The notes under the pieces were generated by a model. It was not told the origin of the DNA. It worked only from the letters and a program-made list of their open reading frames with translations, and searched no databases. From assembly GCA_016716765.1 (NCBI GenBank), contig JADJVA010000020.1, forward strand, positions 558,001 through 622,000: 64,000 nt of DNA. The letters run 5' to 3'. Each line of letters opens with the position of its first letter. Positions within the stretch are counted from its first letter, which is position 1. Origin of the DNA: Bdellovibrionales bacterium. Lineage in GTDB: Bacteria > Bdellovibrionota > Bdellovibrionia > Bdellovibrionales > UBA1609. A program made the translations under genes and the position numbers. Below are positions 8,741 through 17,891 of this stretch, piece after piece.

Positions 8741-9529
8741 TTAAAATTTCACCACTAAGCTTGAAATGTAGTTCATATCCGTTTTTTTCACTGTAGCGGG
8801 AGGATAGTTGTCGTGGGTAACGGTAGCCTCCAGCGCCAAAGCTAAGTTCTCTGTCCAATTCATCTTCAAGATTCCACTCGAGAGAAGCAGATAATCATTT
8901 AGCTTTTCCATTTTTGGCTGAAAATATAAAACAAAAATTGCCGTTACGTCCTTCAAGTCAGACGAGCTGAGTGAAAAATAAAAATTGCCACGAGCCGTAT
9001 TTTCCTGTTCGGAACTCAATAGGCCCGTCTCGTAAACCTCATCATGGGAGTAATAGACTCCCGCTCCCAAGGCGTAGGTAATGCACTCTATTTCTGGCAA
9101 TTCCCAACGCCAGCCCCCTCCAGCCAATCCGCGAAAACGAAGCCGATTGAATTGGTTTGTTTGAGACTGTATATAGCCCTCCCAAAAACGAAGAGGGGCC
9201 ACCGGCCTAACGTGTCGCAAGTGCACAAGGCTCTCGCTTGTATCCTTGATTCCCTGGCTCTCACCATATCTATAGTTGACTAGGATAAACTGCTGAGACA
9301 AGCCAGAGTTCCAAACGGAGCTATGTCCGAGCCCACCGTATATCCTATCACTGTTTCCGGCTCCACCATTTAACTCGAACCTGGCCTCGCCTTTGTAACC
9401 AATATCTTCCACGCGAGGCCTCACTGCCTCAACATTGACGATATTCTGGGCTCTTGCGCCCGGACTTTCCAAAAACCAGCACAATATCGCAAGTAGAAAG
9501 AAAAGAAATTTCAAAGCTGTCATCGTCAT
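8741..9529 (-). CDS. Predicted outer-membrane beta-barrel, DUF481/YdiY-like
   Basis: The ATG at 9529 follows GGAG; it gives 262 residues with a signal peptide ending near ARAQN. The rest alternates polar and hydrophobic residues, with FNRLRFRGLAGGGWRWEL resembling the DUF481 (YdiY, salt-induced outer-membrane protein) signature. It ends in a beta strand closing with Phe, the usual signal for barrel insertion by BamA. A longer reading from 9622 would put 31 residues ahead of the signal and is unlikely. Transport role unknown. Confidence 0.65.
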   Translation of the reverse strand: MTMTALKFLFFLLAILCWFLESPGARAQNIVNVEAVRPRVEDIGYKGEARFELNGGAGNSDRIYGGLGHSSVWNSGLSQQFILVNYRYGESQGIKDTSESLVHLRHVRPVAPLRFWEGYIQSQTNQFNRLRFRGLAGGGWRWELPEIECITYALGAGVYYSHDEVYETGLLSSEQENTARGNFYFSLSSSDLKDVTAIFVLYFQPKMEKLNDYLLLSSGILKMNWTENLALALEATVTHDNYPPATVKKTDMNYISSLVVKF

Positions 9530-9719
9530 CAGGGCTCCGGAGCCTATCAACTCAATTCCTCTCTGCCAACAAATAATCCACTGTCCAAAAGGACTCTGCG
9601 CGCCCAAAAAAGTTTGACTCACTATTCAACCAAAACATGACTCCCAATCACTTCCACCTTTTACACGCCTCTGTTCTCAGCTTGTGAAACAACGAGAGCT
9701 GTGAGAAGAGTTCGCCACT

Positions 9720-10196
9720 ATGGCCACTGCCCCTAACTACATCACTCCTTCTGGACTCGAGACCCTCCGAAACGAGTACCGCGAACTCTTTCACAAGGAG
9801 CGTCCAAAGCTTGTAGAAACAATTGCTTGGGCTGCAGGCAATGGCGATCGGAGCGAAAATGCTGATTATATCTATGGCAAAAGACGTTTGAGAGAAATTG
9901 ACCGCCGCTTGCGATTTCTTGGACAACGCATTGAGATGGCTCAAGTGGTTGATCCAAAATCTGTCTCCGCCGACAAAGTCCTCTTTGGTGCGACAGTCAC
10001 TATCCTCAATGAGCAAAATGAATCCAGAACCTACCAGATTGTGGGGGAGGACGAAATTGATGTCTCTCGCGGAAAGATCTCCTGGAAGTCTCCATTGGCC
10101 AAGGCCCTTTTAAATAGAAAACAAGGTGAGGAAGCTCTCATTCATAAGCCAACGGGAGATTCAGTTGTTGAAATTATCCGAATCGAATACGTCTAG
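9720..10196 (+). CDS. greB: Transcription elongation factor GreB
   Basis: The 158 residues match GreA/GreB: an N-terminal coiled coil beginning ITPSGLETLRNEYREL, the acidic tip around GDRSENADY, and the C-terminal FKBP-like domain. The YGKRRLREIDRR segment is typical of GreB rather than GreA. The factor enters the RNA polymerase secondary channel and stimulates cleavage of backtracked RNA. It is a single gene with its own upstream region. Confidence 0.93.
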   Translation: MATAPNYITPSGLETLRNEYRELFHKERPKLVETIAWAAGNGDRSENADYIYGKRRLREIDRRLRFLGQRIEMAQVVDPKSVSADKVLFGATVTILNEQNESRTYQIVGEDEIDVSRGKISWKSPLAKALLNRKQGEEALIHKPTGDSVVEIIRIEYV

Positions 10197-10354
10197 AAAT
10201 AAGCCTTTCGGTTTGTATTTTTGTCGACTTGTAATTTTGAATATTTTTCAAAAAATTTAAATAACTCGCTTCCCTGTTGCCCTTTTTTGACTCATAGCGT
10301 AAAAGTTATATTCCAGATCGGATAAACCGCTCAATCAGTTGGCACGGAGAAATA

Positions 10355-11662
10355 ATGATTGGAATAATGGGTAAATCAAAAAGTCCTTTGATTTCGATTC
10401 TAGCTTATTGCCTCATTTCAAGTTTTTGTTTCATGGGTTGTGCAAAAGAGAAGAAGAAGTCCATTGAGGGAAGTTCAAAAGTTCAGACTTACTTTGTTAA
10501 AGGCGATCCCAAGAATCTTATTTCCGGAAGCACTGGTGAACCCTCAACTCCTTTTGGGGGGGATCAGATTCGCGAGACAAACAACTACCTTTTAACATCA
10601 ATTATCCAGTTCACGGAGAGGGAAGTTGCTCTTCCTCCCAACTCGAATCGGGACCTAGAAAAAGAAAATGCTCCCAGGGATAAGGAAAGTCCGAGCAAGG
10701 AAAGGAAAACCGAAGTTTCAAAGGACTTTAACATGATTGAAAAACTTAATGGGGTCTGGAGTTTTGAATCGCAGGATCCAGGCCAACTTAAGTTTTTACT
10801 AAGTTCTGATACCAACGGAAAGTTTAAGATATTTGCCCTGCAGTTAAGGGAAAAAACGCTGCCTGTTACCCCCATTCACTTTAGCTGTTCTCAGAATTGC
10901 CAAATAATGAGTTTTCTTGGCCGTTATGATGCTGAAGATTCCGGGTCCGCTCTTGTTGCTTTTTATTGGACAAAAAATGAACCAACTCCCCCAGTTCCCA
11001 TTGGCACAAAGGTGTTTAATTACATTTTTGGAAAAGGGGTGAAAATTCCCTGGAACAACAAATCCCCTCTCCCCGTGAAGATTTGCGGAACCCAGACCAG
11101 GAAGATCGAAAAACCTATTCGCCAGGCCGTCGCAAACTGGTCTCAGCTACTCACTGACCGACTTGAAATCGAACTCGAAACGGTGGATACATACCCTCCA
11201 TTTTCTGATCTGAATTTTCATTGTATTCAAATTGTTGACAATTATTTAATGGAACAGGATCCCGAAATTTCACAACATGCCATCACTATTGGCACTTCAA
11301 ATCCTATTACCAACCAAATGCAGGATTCCGACATCATTATTTTTGCAAAGGAGCTAGAAAAATATGAGGATTTTTCTAATGATATCCCAGGTCTTGTTCG
11401 AACCGTCAGGCATGAATTTGGACATCTCTTAACGCTCGACCACCAATTCGAAACAGAAAGTATCATGTCCTACAATCCTGAAGACATCCAGTGTTCTTTC
11501 TATGATGCGATGGCCATCGCAAATCTCTATCCTCGCACGAAGCCGATGAAGCCGGTGAAGCCAAAAACAGAACTATCTCTGTCAAATAAAGGAGACTCTA
11601 ACCAACAGCTGCAGGCCGTTGCATTTCCTTCTCCTGCTCCGACGGAAACAACAACATTGTAG
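10355..11662 (+). CDS. Metzincin-like metalloprotease lipoprotein, copy A
   Basis: The 435-residue protein starts with a lipoprotein signal ending in FMGC at about residue 29, followed by a low-complexity charged linker. The catalytic part has HEFGHLLTLDH at about 352-362, then SIMSY as a Met-turn. This matches the HExxHxxGxxH motif of metzincins such as matrixins, except that the usual Gly is Thr. GGAG lies six bases before the ATG. It is likely exported and anchored in the outer membrane. The C-terminus carries a Pro/Thr-rich tail of about 25 residues missing from copy B. Confidence 0.82.
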   Translation: MIGIMGKSKSPLISILAYCLISSFCFMGCAKEKKKSIEGSSKVQTYFVKGDPKNLISGSTGEPSTPFGGDQIRETNNYLLTSIIQFTEREVALPPNSNRDLEKENAPRDKESPSKERKTEVSKDFNMIEKLNGVWSFESQDPGQLKFLLSSDTNGKFKIFALQLREKTLPVTPIHFSCSQNCQIMSFLGRYDAEDSGSALVAFYWTKNEPTPPVPIGTKVFNYIFGKGVKIPWNNKSPLPVKICGTQTRKIEKPIRQAVANWSQLLTDRLEIELETVDTYPPFSDLNFHCIQIVDNYLMEQDPEISQHAITIGTSNPITNQMQDSDIIIFAKELEKYEDFSNDIPGLVRTVRHEFGHLLTLDHQFETESIMSYNPEDIQCSFYDAMAIANLYPRTKPMKPVKPKTELSLSNKGDSNQQLQAVAFPSPAPTETTTL

Positions 11663-11818
11663 TTCTTCATTACTGTATTTCTTTGTGTCGATTTGTAATC
11701 TTGAATATTTTTTCAAAACACAAAATGACTCGCTTCCCTGTTGCCGTCTTTTTACTCATAGCGTAAAAGTTGTATCCCAGATCGGATAAACCGCCCAACC
11801 AGTTGGCAAGGAGAAATA

Positions 11819-13045
11819 ATGATTGGAGTAACAGGTATATCAAAAAGCCCTTTGAACTCAATTTTGGCTTATAGCCTCATTTCAAGCCTTTTCTTCATGG
11901 GTTGCGCAAAAGAGAATAAGAGATCCAATGTGGAAGGTCCGAAAGTTCAGACCTACTTTGTTAACGGCGATCCCATGAATTTTATTTCCGGAAGCACTGG
12001 CGAACCTTCAACTCCTTTTGAGGGGGATCAAATTCGGGAGGCAAACAACTACCTATTGAGATCAATTAACGAGTTTATGGAGAAGGAAGTTGCTGTTCTT
12101 CCCAATCCGAATCAGGACATAGAAGAGGAGAATGCCCCCAGCGATAACGACCCGAGCGAAGAAAAGAAACCCGAAGTTTCACAGGCCTATAACATGATTG
12201 AAAAACCTAATGGGGTCTGGAGTTTTGAATCGCAATATCCGAGTCAACCTAAATTTTTACTGAATTCTGATACCAATGGAAAGTTTAAGATATTTGAAGT
12301 GCAGGTAGGCGAAAAAAAGATCCCTGTTACCCCCATTCACTTTAGCTGTTCTCAGAATTGCCAAATGATGAGCTTTCTTGGCCGTTATGATGCTGGCGAA
12401 TCAGGCTCCTCTCTTGTTGCTTTTTATTGGACAAAAAATGAACCAACTCCCCCAATTTCCATTGGCACGAAGGTATTTAATTACATTTTTGGAAAAGGAG
12501 TGAAAATTCCCTGGAGCAACAAATCCCCACTCCCCGTGAAGATTTGCGGAGCCGAGACCAGAAAGATCGAAAAACCTATTCGCCAGGCCATCGAAAGCTG
12601 GTCTCAGCTGCTCACCGACCGCCTTGAAATCGAGCTCGAGACGACGGATACATACCCTCCATTTTCTGACCTGAATTTTCATTGTATACAATTTGTCGAC
12701 AACTATTTAACGGAACAAGATCCCGATATTATAAATACTGCCATCACTCTTTCAGAGAGAAATCCTATTACCAACCAAATGCAGGATTCAGACATCTTTA
12801 TTTTTGCAAAGGAGCGAAGGAAAGTTGAACGCTCTTCTGATTATGATTTCAAAAGTCTTGTTGGAACTGTCAGGCATGAATTTGGACATCTCTTAACGCT
12901 CGATCACGAATTCGAACTAGATAGTATCATGTCCTACAATCGTGCAAGCAATCAAATTTCTCTCCATGATGCGATGGCCATCTCAAATCTCTATCCCCGC
13001 ACGAAGCCGATGCAGCCGAGGGACAGAACCATCTCTGCCAAATAA
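11819..13045 (+). CDS. Metzincin-like metalloprotease lipoprotein, copy B
   Basis: This is a close paralogue of copy A (408 residues), with the same leader, FMGC lipobox, HEFGHLLTLDH zinc motif and SIMSY Met-turn. Divergence is concentrated in the charged linker (around residues 70-120) and near residue 340. Just after YPRTKP the copies differ by an indel that is not a multiple of three. Copy B therefore stops at 13045, while the DNA downstream still resembles copy A's tail in another frame. Both copies look functional up to that point. Confidence 0.82.
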   Translation: MIGVTGISKSPLNSILAYSLISSLFFMGCAKENKRSNVEGPKVQTYFVNGDPMNFISGSTGEPSTPFEGDQIREANNYLLRSINEFMEKEVAVLPNPNQDIEEENAPSDNDPSEEKKPEVSQAYNMIEKPNGVWSFESQYPSQPKFLLNSDTNGKFKIFEVQVGEKKIPVTPIHFSCSQNCQMMSFLGRYDAGESGSSLVAFYWTKNEPTPPISIGTKVFNYIFGKGVKIPWSNKSPLPVKICGAETRKIEKPIRQAIESWSQLLTDRLEIELETTDTYPPFSDLNFHCIQFVDNYLTEQDPDIINTAITLSERNPITNQMQDSDIFIFAKERRKVERSSDYDFKSLVGTVRHEFGHLLTLDHEFELDSIMSYNRASNQISLHDAMAISNLYPRTKPMQPRDRTISAK

Positions 13046-13124
13046 AGGAGACTCTAACCAAGAGCAGCAGGCCGTTGCATCTCCTCCTGGGCCAACGAAG
13101 ACAACAACATTGTAGTTCTTCATT

Positions 13125-13161
13125 ATTCAGTGAACTATATTCAGTGAACTACATTCAGTGA
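13125..13161. repeat. 14-bp tandem repeat, about 2.7 copies
   Basis: ATTCAGTGAACTAT (13125-13138), ATTCAGTGAACTAC (13139-13152) and a partial ATTCAGTGATTTA (from 13153) follow one another. The third copy overlaps the 3' end of the convergent serine protease gene. It lies just past the end of the 1.46-kb duplication and may mark its junction. Confidence 0.7.
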
Positions 13162-14105
13162 TTTAAGCGGCACTGAGGATCATTCAGACGAAATCTGCCT
13201 TGTCCGTCAAAACAGCTCGCTAGCTCCTGAACTCTCTGCGCATAGTTAAATTCAGGATGGGAGGATGTTCTCCCCGTTTTTTCAACTTCACAGGGATGAT
13301 TTTCCTGACAGGGAGTTCTCGCTCTATCATCCACTCCCGTGTTGATCAAAGCTACAATTTTACCTGTCACCAAAGAAACAAGAGATGACCCGGAAGACCC
13401 ACCCAACACACTGCACTTGTTCCGCATCGAAGCCTCAAATCTCCATTCCCCTTCGAGCAGATCAACAACCTCAAGAATCTGGCATTCACTCTTTCTCAAG
13501 TAACGGCTCAAAAGCCCACTTTGAGGGATTCCCACATTTGCCACCGTCTCCCCAAAAATTGGGGCATCAGAAGCAATCGGAAAACCCTTTAAGCCAACCG
13601 AACGCAGATCTATCCTCTTCCCTCTCAGTCTCATCAAGGCCAAGTCAGTCCACGTCATGGTGGCATATTCGATTCTCTCGACCAAATATTTAATTTTACG
13701 ATTTCCTGCATCTTCATAAAAACGCGCCGTAAAACTCAATCCACGCGCGGGAGCTCGGTCAACCAAAAACTCTCCGGGCTGCGGAAATCCGTCCATCAGA
13801 CAGTGTCCATTGGTAACAATATAAACCGGGGCATCATCCCCCCCACCCACATCAATGTGAGTCGCTGAACATCCACCTCCAAAAGATCCCTGACTGAGAA
13901 GTCCCATGCCTCCCCACTCTGGAGAACGGTCAAACGACAGCAATTCCCAGGCAACCCGACTGGAATTCGCCTGATCGTCAGAAAGCCGATTTCCGTCCTT
14001 GTCAAAAATGCTCTGTGGAGAGAGGGCGTTTGACTGAAGCGAAACAAAAACAAATGTTAATAACCCAATCAATTGGAATTGAATAAAGAAAAATCCCTTT
14101 TTCAT
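13155..14105 (-). CDS. Secreted trypsin-like serine protease
   Basis: The ATG at 14105 gives 316 residues with a signal peptide (MKKG then a hydrophobic run, cleavage near SNALS). The S1 triad is visible: IVTNGHC (His, about residue 99), TWTDLALMRL (Asp) and LGGSSGSSLVS (Ser, about residue 237). The overall form is closer to bacterial glutamyl endopeptidase or V8-like enzymes than to animal trypsin. The longer frame from 14258 adds 51 residues before the signal and is unlikely. It is probably exported to the periplasm or medium for protein digestion. Confidence 0.85.
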   Translation of the reverse strand: MKKGFFFIQFQLIGLLTFVFVSLQSNALSPQSIFDKDGNRLSDDQANSSRVAWELLSFDRSPEWGGMGLLSQGSFGGGCSATHIDVGGGDDAPVYIVTNGHCLMDGFPQPGEFLVDRAPARGLSFTARFYEDAGNRKIKYLVERIEYATMTWTDLALMRLRGKRIDLRSVGLKGFPIASDAPIFGETVANVGIPQSGLLSRYLRKSECQILEVVDLLEGEWRFEASMRNKCSVLGGSSGSSLVSLVTGKIVALINTGVDDRARTPCQENHPCEVEKTGRTSSHPEFNYAQRVQELASCFDGQGRFRLNDPQCRLNH

Positions 14106-14187
14106 AGTTGCCCCCGGTTTCATTTGGCAAAAAGTAATCCGAACATAAAATCCACTGTTAAATGCTTTCACAGTGTCAAAAAATAAT

Positions 14188-14931
14188 CTACTCCTCTTTT
14201 GCCGAAACCAAGAAAGAAACCAAATGGGGAGCCTTGTCGGCCTTAAACTCGCTCGCAATATCTTCCAAGACTTGACGATTTTGAATTTGGGTGCGTCGAC
14301 CTGTCTTTCTCACCACGCCCTTCGCCAGAAAATCAGTAAAGCAACGTCCAACTCCCTCCTGAGTCACTCCTGCCCATGCGGCCAATTCCTTGTTCGTCCA
14401 AGGACGTGAACCCAGTTTCCCATTAAAATAAAGGATCCCTGCTGCAACGCGAGCTCTAAGACTTTTGTTCGACATGACCTGCATATGACTCAGAAACTCT
14501 TGAATATAACGCGACTGCATCTCAAGAAAAGACTCCGATAATTGACTAGAAATATCCATCACCTCTCGCACTCGAACACTTGGAAAAAGACATAACCTCG
14601 TGGCCTCTCTGGAAATATAAACACACTGAGAATGCCGCGTCTCAAACAGACAATCAATCCCAATCAGATCTCCAGAAACCATGATAGCGGCAACAAAATA
14701 TCGACTGCCACCATTGCTCACTTTGCGAGAAATGGATCCGTCCATAACGTATCCAACCTTCAAAATTTCCGCCTTATCAGATGAAACCACCTCACCGGGA
14801 GATAGTCTTAGAATTACTTGCTCACGATTCAGTTCATCCAAAGCTCTTGCCAGATCAGCTCGCCCGTCAATTGACCGACCCATTAGAAGCCCTTTAGACC
14901 CAATCCCCCTCCCGCTTTCGTCACTTCCCAT
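14188..14931 (-). CDS. Crp/Fnr-family transcriptional regulator
   Basis: There is an N-terminal cyclic-nucleotide-binding-like barrel (about residues 25-130; LRLSPGEVV, VGYVMDGSISRKV, VSGDLIG), a dimer helix, and a C-terminal Crp-type helix-turn-helix (WTNKELAAWAGVTQEGVGRC, about 180-200). The barrel lacks an obvious cAMP-binding RxS phosphate cassette and there is no N-terminal FNR cysteine cluster, so the effector is unknown. The ATG at 14931 was taken; a TTG at 14937 is in frame. A dyad lies about 40 bases upstream. It is transcribed toward the protease at 13155 with an 82-base gap. Confidence 0.85.
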   Translation of the reverse strand: MGSDESGRGIGSKGLLMGRSIDGRADLARALDELNREQVILRLSPGEVVSSDKAEILKVGYVMDGSISRKVSNGGSRYFVAAIMVSGDLIGIDCLFETRHSQCVYISREATRLCLFPSVRVREVMDISSQLSESFLEMQSRYIQEFLSHMQVMSNKSLRARVAAGILYFNGKLGSRPWTNKELAAWAGVTQEGVGRCFTDFLAKGVVRKTGRRTQIQNRQVLEDIASEFKADKAPHLVSFLVSAKEE

Positions 14932-15462
14932 TTTCAAATTTTATGACCTCCATTTATTCGAAAAATTTGTGATCGTCCCGATCATCTGTATCTCTCAATC
15001 TCTGTCGTAGCTTGGTCAATCATATGAATTCCTCACCCCCATAACAAAATATTTCTTCTGAGACCCAACCTTGAGTTAGTTATTTCGATCAAAAGCAATA
15101 TTCTCAGTTAAGTAAAATTAATTTACTGATTCGAATCAATATTTTGACCAATTGTATTCAAATTGAGACACATCAATACGAGAGAGTGTTATGACACAGT
15201 CATAATACAGAAACTGAAGTGATATCTCCTCTGCCATCCCAGTTTTACATGTGTAGCCCATCGACAGCGTGAATAGGTTTACGATATCTATTGGACTTAC
15301 AAAATCATCCGTTATTCCATGATGTTGAAAACTCCACGTCCCAAAATAAAGCGGATAAATGCCCAGTTGTTTTTCAGGTCAATTCCTTGGCGGAACATTT
15401 TCTCATCTAATTTCGATGACTTATGATTTCTTACTTGGACTGGAATTTGAATTCTCTTTCAA
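14932..15462. other. AT-rich intergenic region, probably divergent promoters
   Basis: About 530 bases without a supported gene lie between the Crp/Fnr gene and the small plus-strand gene at 15463. The only structure I can support is the short dyad at 14970-14984. The rest is AT-rich, with no repeats, RNA genes or clear open frame. Confidence 0.5.
14970..14984. promoter_or_regulatory. Short inverted repeat upstream of the Crp/Fnr gene, possible operator
   Basis: TGATCG and CGATCA flank a TCC centre, about 40 bases ahead of the regulator's start. A TTGTGATCG extension on one side resembles half a Crp/Fnr site, but the spacing does not match the classic TGTGA-N6-TCACA. Autoregulation is only a guess from position. 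Confidence 0.3.
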
Positions 15463-15870
15463 GTGAATGTAGTGAATATGAATCAAGACAAAGAAGGGGA
15501 TAGGACACTGGCACAGAAAGACGTCAAACTCATGCATTTTGTTATTATTGTAGTTTCAACGGCTTTCTCTGCGGCTAGCTTTGTCTTTTCTCTCCCTCCA
15601 GAAGATCCGCTTAAGCCTGTGTTAAGCGCAACCGCAAAGAACCCCAGGCAACTGAGAACACGAACAACACTGAATAAATATAAGACAACCTCTCAGACTA
15701 CAGCAGAAAACAACCCCCAGCCAAAGCGAAAATCTGTGTCTAAAAACCATAAGAGACGGAGTTTTCCCCCGGTTCTCGTTAAAAAAATCAAATCAAAGAT
15801 TGTGGCGGGGAACTCGCCTAATTCCGTTTTGGTATACAACTCCTCACGTTCAAGACAAAACGGCCTATAG
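15463..15870 (+). CDS. Small basic membrane-anchored protein, unknown
   Basis: The 135-residue frame begins at a GTG. It has one hydrophobic segment (about residues 24-44) and then a strongly basic, Thr/Lys-rich region with no aromatic core. Composition suggests an anchored protein with a disordered tail. No homologous family recognised and no strong ribosome binding site seen, so it could be spurious. Confidence 0.35.
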   Translation: MNVVNMNQDKEGDRTLAQKDVKLMHFVIIVVSTAFSAASFVFSLPPEDPLKPVLSATAKNPRQLRTRTTLNKYKTTSQTTAENNPQPKRKSVSKNHKRRSFPPVLVKKIKSKIVAGNSPNSVLVYNSSRSRQNGL

Positions 15871-15973
15871 TTAGCGCAGATACAACATAAAATGAAATCA
15901 GTAGTCCTGCACTTAAGTCCCAATCACAATCAATTCCTGCTCAGACAGATCGTGTGGTGGTAGCCTATTTCGA

Positions 15974-16522
15974 ATGCACATGAGGCCTCGCTGTAAAATC
16001 ATTTCAAATCTATTCCGGGCCCCTCAGTTCCCAAATGAGAGGCGATTGCTATTGATACTCATCCCATTCCTCGCCTCTATCTCCTTCTCCATTTCTTGCA
16101 GCCAGGGAGGGTTCTTGCTAAAAGCCCAGGCCCAGAAAGTTCTCAACTCCACCTGCCAACTACGGGAGGGCTCCGTCCTCAATTGGGTATGGTGCGGGGA
16201 CAACATAGTGGCCGGAAGCGCTGTGAGCCAAGTCTGCCTTGGAAACGCCTCTTTCACAGATCACACAGCAACCATTCTTCGCTTTTCAAGCCAGGAGAAA
16301 AATTCAGAAGAATGCTGGTACTCAACAAACGCTGCCCAGGAAGAGACTGCAACATCCGAATGCAACCAAATCTATGTGCGAAAGTACGAAAAAGACATAG
16401 CAACAAGAATAAAATCCACGGACATTGTGGAATGTTACCAGGAAGGCCTTATTCTTAGGGTTTCAGGCAGCCTTGGCGGCCCCCGAGAAGAATTTGTAGC
16501 CAAACGACCATCTACGAAATAG
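15974..16522 (+). CDS. Probable lipoprotein, Cys-rich, unknown
   Basis: The 182-residue frame has a hydrophobic signal (LLLILIPFLASISFS) ending in a SISC lipobox at about residue 42, so the true start may lie inside the basic N-terminal 20 residues. The mature part has six further cysteines, consistent with disulfides outside the cytoplasm. It is followed 72 bases later by arfB on the same strand. No function can be assigned. Confidence 0.55.
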   Translation: MHMRPRCKIISNLFRAPQFPNERRLLLILIPFLASISFSISCSQGGFLLKAQAQKVLNSTCQLREGSVLNWVWCGDNIVAGSAVSQVCLGNASFTDHTATILRFSSQEKNSEECWYSTNAAQEETATSECNQIYVRKYEKDIATRIKSTDIVECYQEGLILRVSGSLGGPREEFVAKRPSTK

Positions 16523-16594
16523 AATTCATCCTCATGAGTAAGTGCCCTCGATGACTATATTCGAAGACAGAATATTTTCGCGCTTGAGGTTAAA

Positions 16595-17005
16595 ATGACT
16601 CCTTTCATCTGGAAGAGAATCTTGGACGAATTGGATTTTCGTTACAGCCGAAGCTCGGGCCCCGGCGGTCAGCACGTCAATAAAACTGAGTCAAAAGCTG
16701 AAGTCCGATGGAATCTCGCACAAACCCATGCCTTGACAGAAGATCAAAAGGCCAAAGCTCTCGCTGACCTTCAAACCCTCTTAAGAAAGGGCGAATACAT
16801 CATTGTAACATCGGAAGAATACCGCAGCAGAGAACAAAACAAAGAAATTTGCATTTCGAAACTAAAGAAAATGATTGAGAAGGCCCTATTTATTCCAAAA
16901 AAGAGGATTAAAACAAAGCCGTCAAAAGCTGCAAAAACAAAACGTATTGAGTCGAAAAAACAACGTGGGGAAATCAAAAAGACGCGCAAACAGTACAGAT
17001 TTTGA
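16595..17005 (+). CDS. arfB: Alternative ribosome-rescue factor ArfB (peptidyl-tRNA hydrolase)
   Basis: The 136-residue protein carries the class-I release-factor motif SSGPGGQHVNK, with GGQ at residues 24-26, and a basic C-terminal tail (KKTRKQYRF end) that in ArfB enters the empty mRNA channel. It releases peptides from stalled ribosomes without a stop codon. Length and lack of codon-recognition domains separate it from RF1/RF2. GAGG lies five bases before the ATG. Confidence 0.93.
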   Translation: MTPFIWKRILDELDFRYSRSSGPGGQHVNKTESKAEVRWNLAQTHALTEDQKAKALADLQTLLRKGEYIIVTSEEYRSREQNKEICISKLKKMIEKALFIPKKRIKTKPSKAAKTKRIESKKQRGEIKKTRKQYRF

Positions 17006-17185
17006 CTGACTCGACCTAAATCTTCTCAAAATGTCATTCGCAACAGAAAACTTCCCATAATTGTCACCGCTTTTGAAATTCATTTAGCCTCGATTCGCTC
17101 TATTGCCATTAAACGGTCGCTTTAGGCTGGCATCGCCATTGCGATAGACAAGCGAGGAACTAAACCCAAAGAGAGGTGGTATCAA

Positions 17186-17854
17186 ATGTTTACGTATATT
17201 TCAGAGGCTTTCACTCATGGCGGAATTTGGATGTATGCCATTTTGGGCGTGCACGTATTTTCCATTGCTATCATTGTCGAGAGAGCCTATTTCCTGTATC
17301 TGAGGAGATCCCCAGGACAAAAACAATTAGCTCGGCATTTTGAAGACGACATCAAAAAAGGTCAAATCGATCAAGCCTTAAGCAAGGCTCGAAACATCTC
17401 CCAGTCAAATGCATTGGGTTCAGTGGCCGTCGCCGGAATCCAATCGGCTATCAATCTGGGTGGGAAAGACGAAATTCATGCAAAGATGGAAGAAGTGCTT
17501 TCATCGGAAAATGCAAAACTCGAAAAGAGGACATCTTTACTGTCGATGATAGGAAACGTATCAACCCTCATCGGCCTACTGGGTACGATTACAGGGATGA
17601 TTAAATCCTTTTCGGCTGTGAGTTTAGCCAATGGAGCCGAAAAAGCGACAATTCTCTCGACAGGCATTTCAGAAGCAATGAACTGCACAGCCTATGGACT
17701 TGTCGTCGCCATCCCAGCTCTTGTCATGTATTCAGTGCTTTCTAACAGAACCAATGAGCTACAAGAGGATTTGAATCAGGCTTCTACGAAAGTTCTCAAC
17801 TGGCTTTGCTATAGCTTCGAAAATGTACCGCGCGCAAAACGGAAATCTATATAG
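17186..17854 (+). CDS. aglR: MotA/TolQ/ExbB-type proton channel subunit, AglR-like
   Basis: The 222-residue protein has an N-terminal membrane helix (about 15-35) and two C-terminal helices in the MotA/TolQ/ExbB domain (about 110-200), including LIGLLGTITGMIKSF and EAMNCTAYGLVVAIPA. With the two TolR-type genes directly downstream it forms the 1+2 arrangement of the Myxococcus AglRQS motor, which uses proton flow across the inner membrane to drive gliding-complex movement. AGAGGTGG sits before the ATG. It is the first gene of a ten-gene operon. Confidence 0.88.
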   Translation: MFTYISEAFTHGGIWMYAILGVHVFSIAIIVERAYFLYLRRSPGQKQLARHFEDDIKKGQIDQALSKARNISQSNALGSVAVAGIQSAINLGGKDEIHAKMEEVLSSENAKLEKRTSLLSMIGNVSTLIGLLGTITGMIKSFSAVSLANGAEKATILSTGISEAMNCTAYGLVVAIPALVMYSVLSNRTNELQEDLNQASTKVLNWLCYSFENVPRAKRKSI

Positions 17855-17891
17855 TAAATAGTAATAATATTTATTTATAAGGACGTGACAA

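Larger units (their letters stand above)
10215..13124. repeat. Tandem duplication of a whole gene with its upstream region (two units, about 1.46 kb each)
   Basis: Two adjacent units (about 10215-11678 and 11679-13124) each hold an upstream region, a metzincin-like lipoprotein gene and a tail. The leader before each gene (CTCGCTTCCCTGTTGCC, then CATAGCGTAAAAGTT and CAGATCGGATAAACCGC) is nearly identical, as is the tail ending ACATTGTAGTTCTTCATTA. The gene starts are 1464 bases apart. The arrangement is what unequal crossing-over or replication slippage would produce. Confidence 0.88.
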
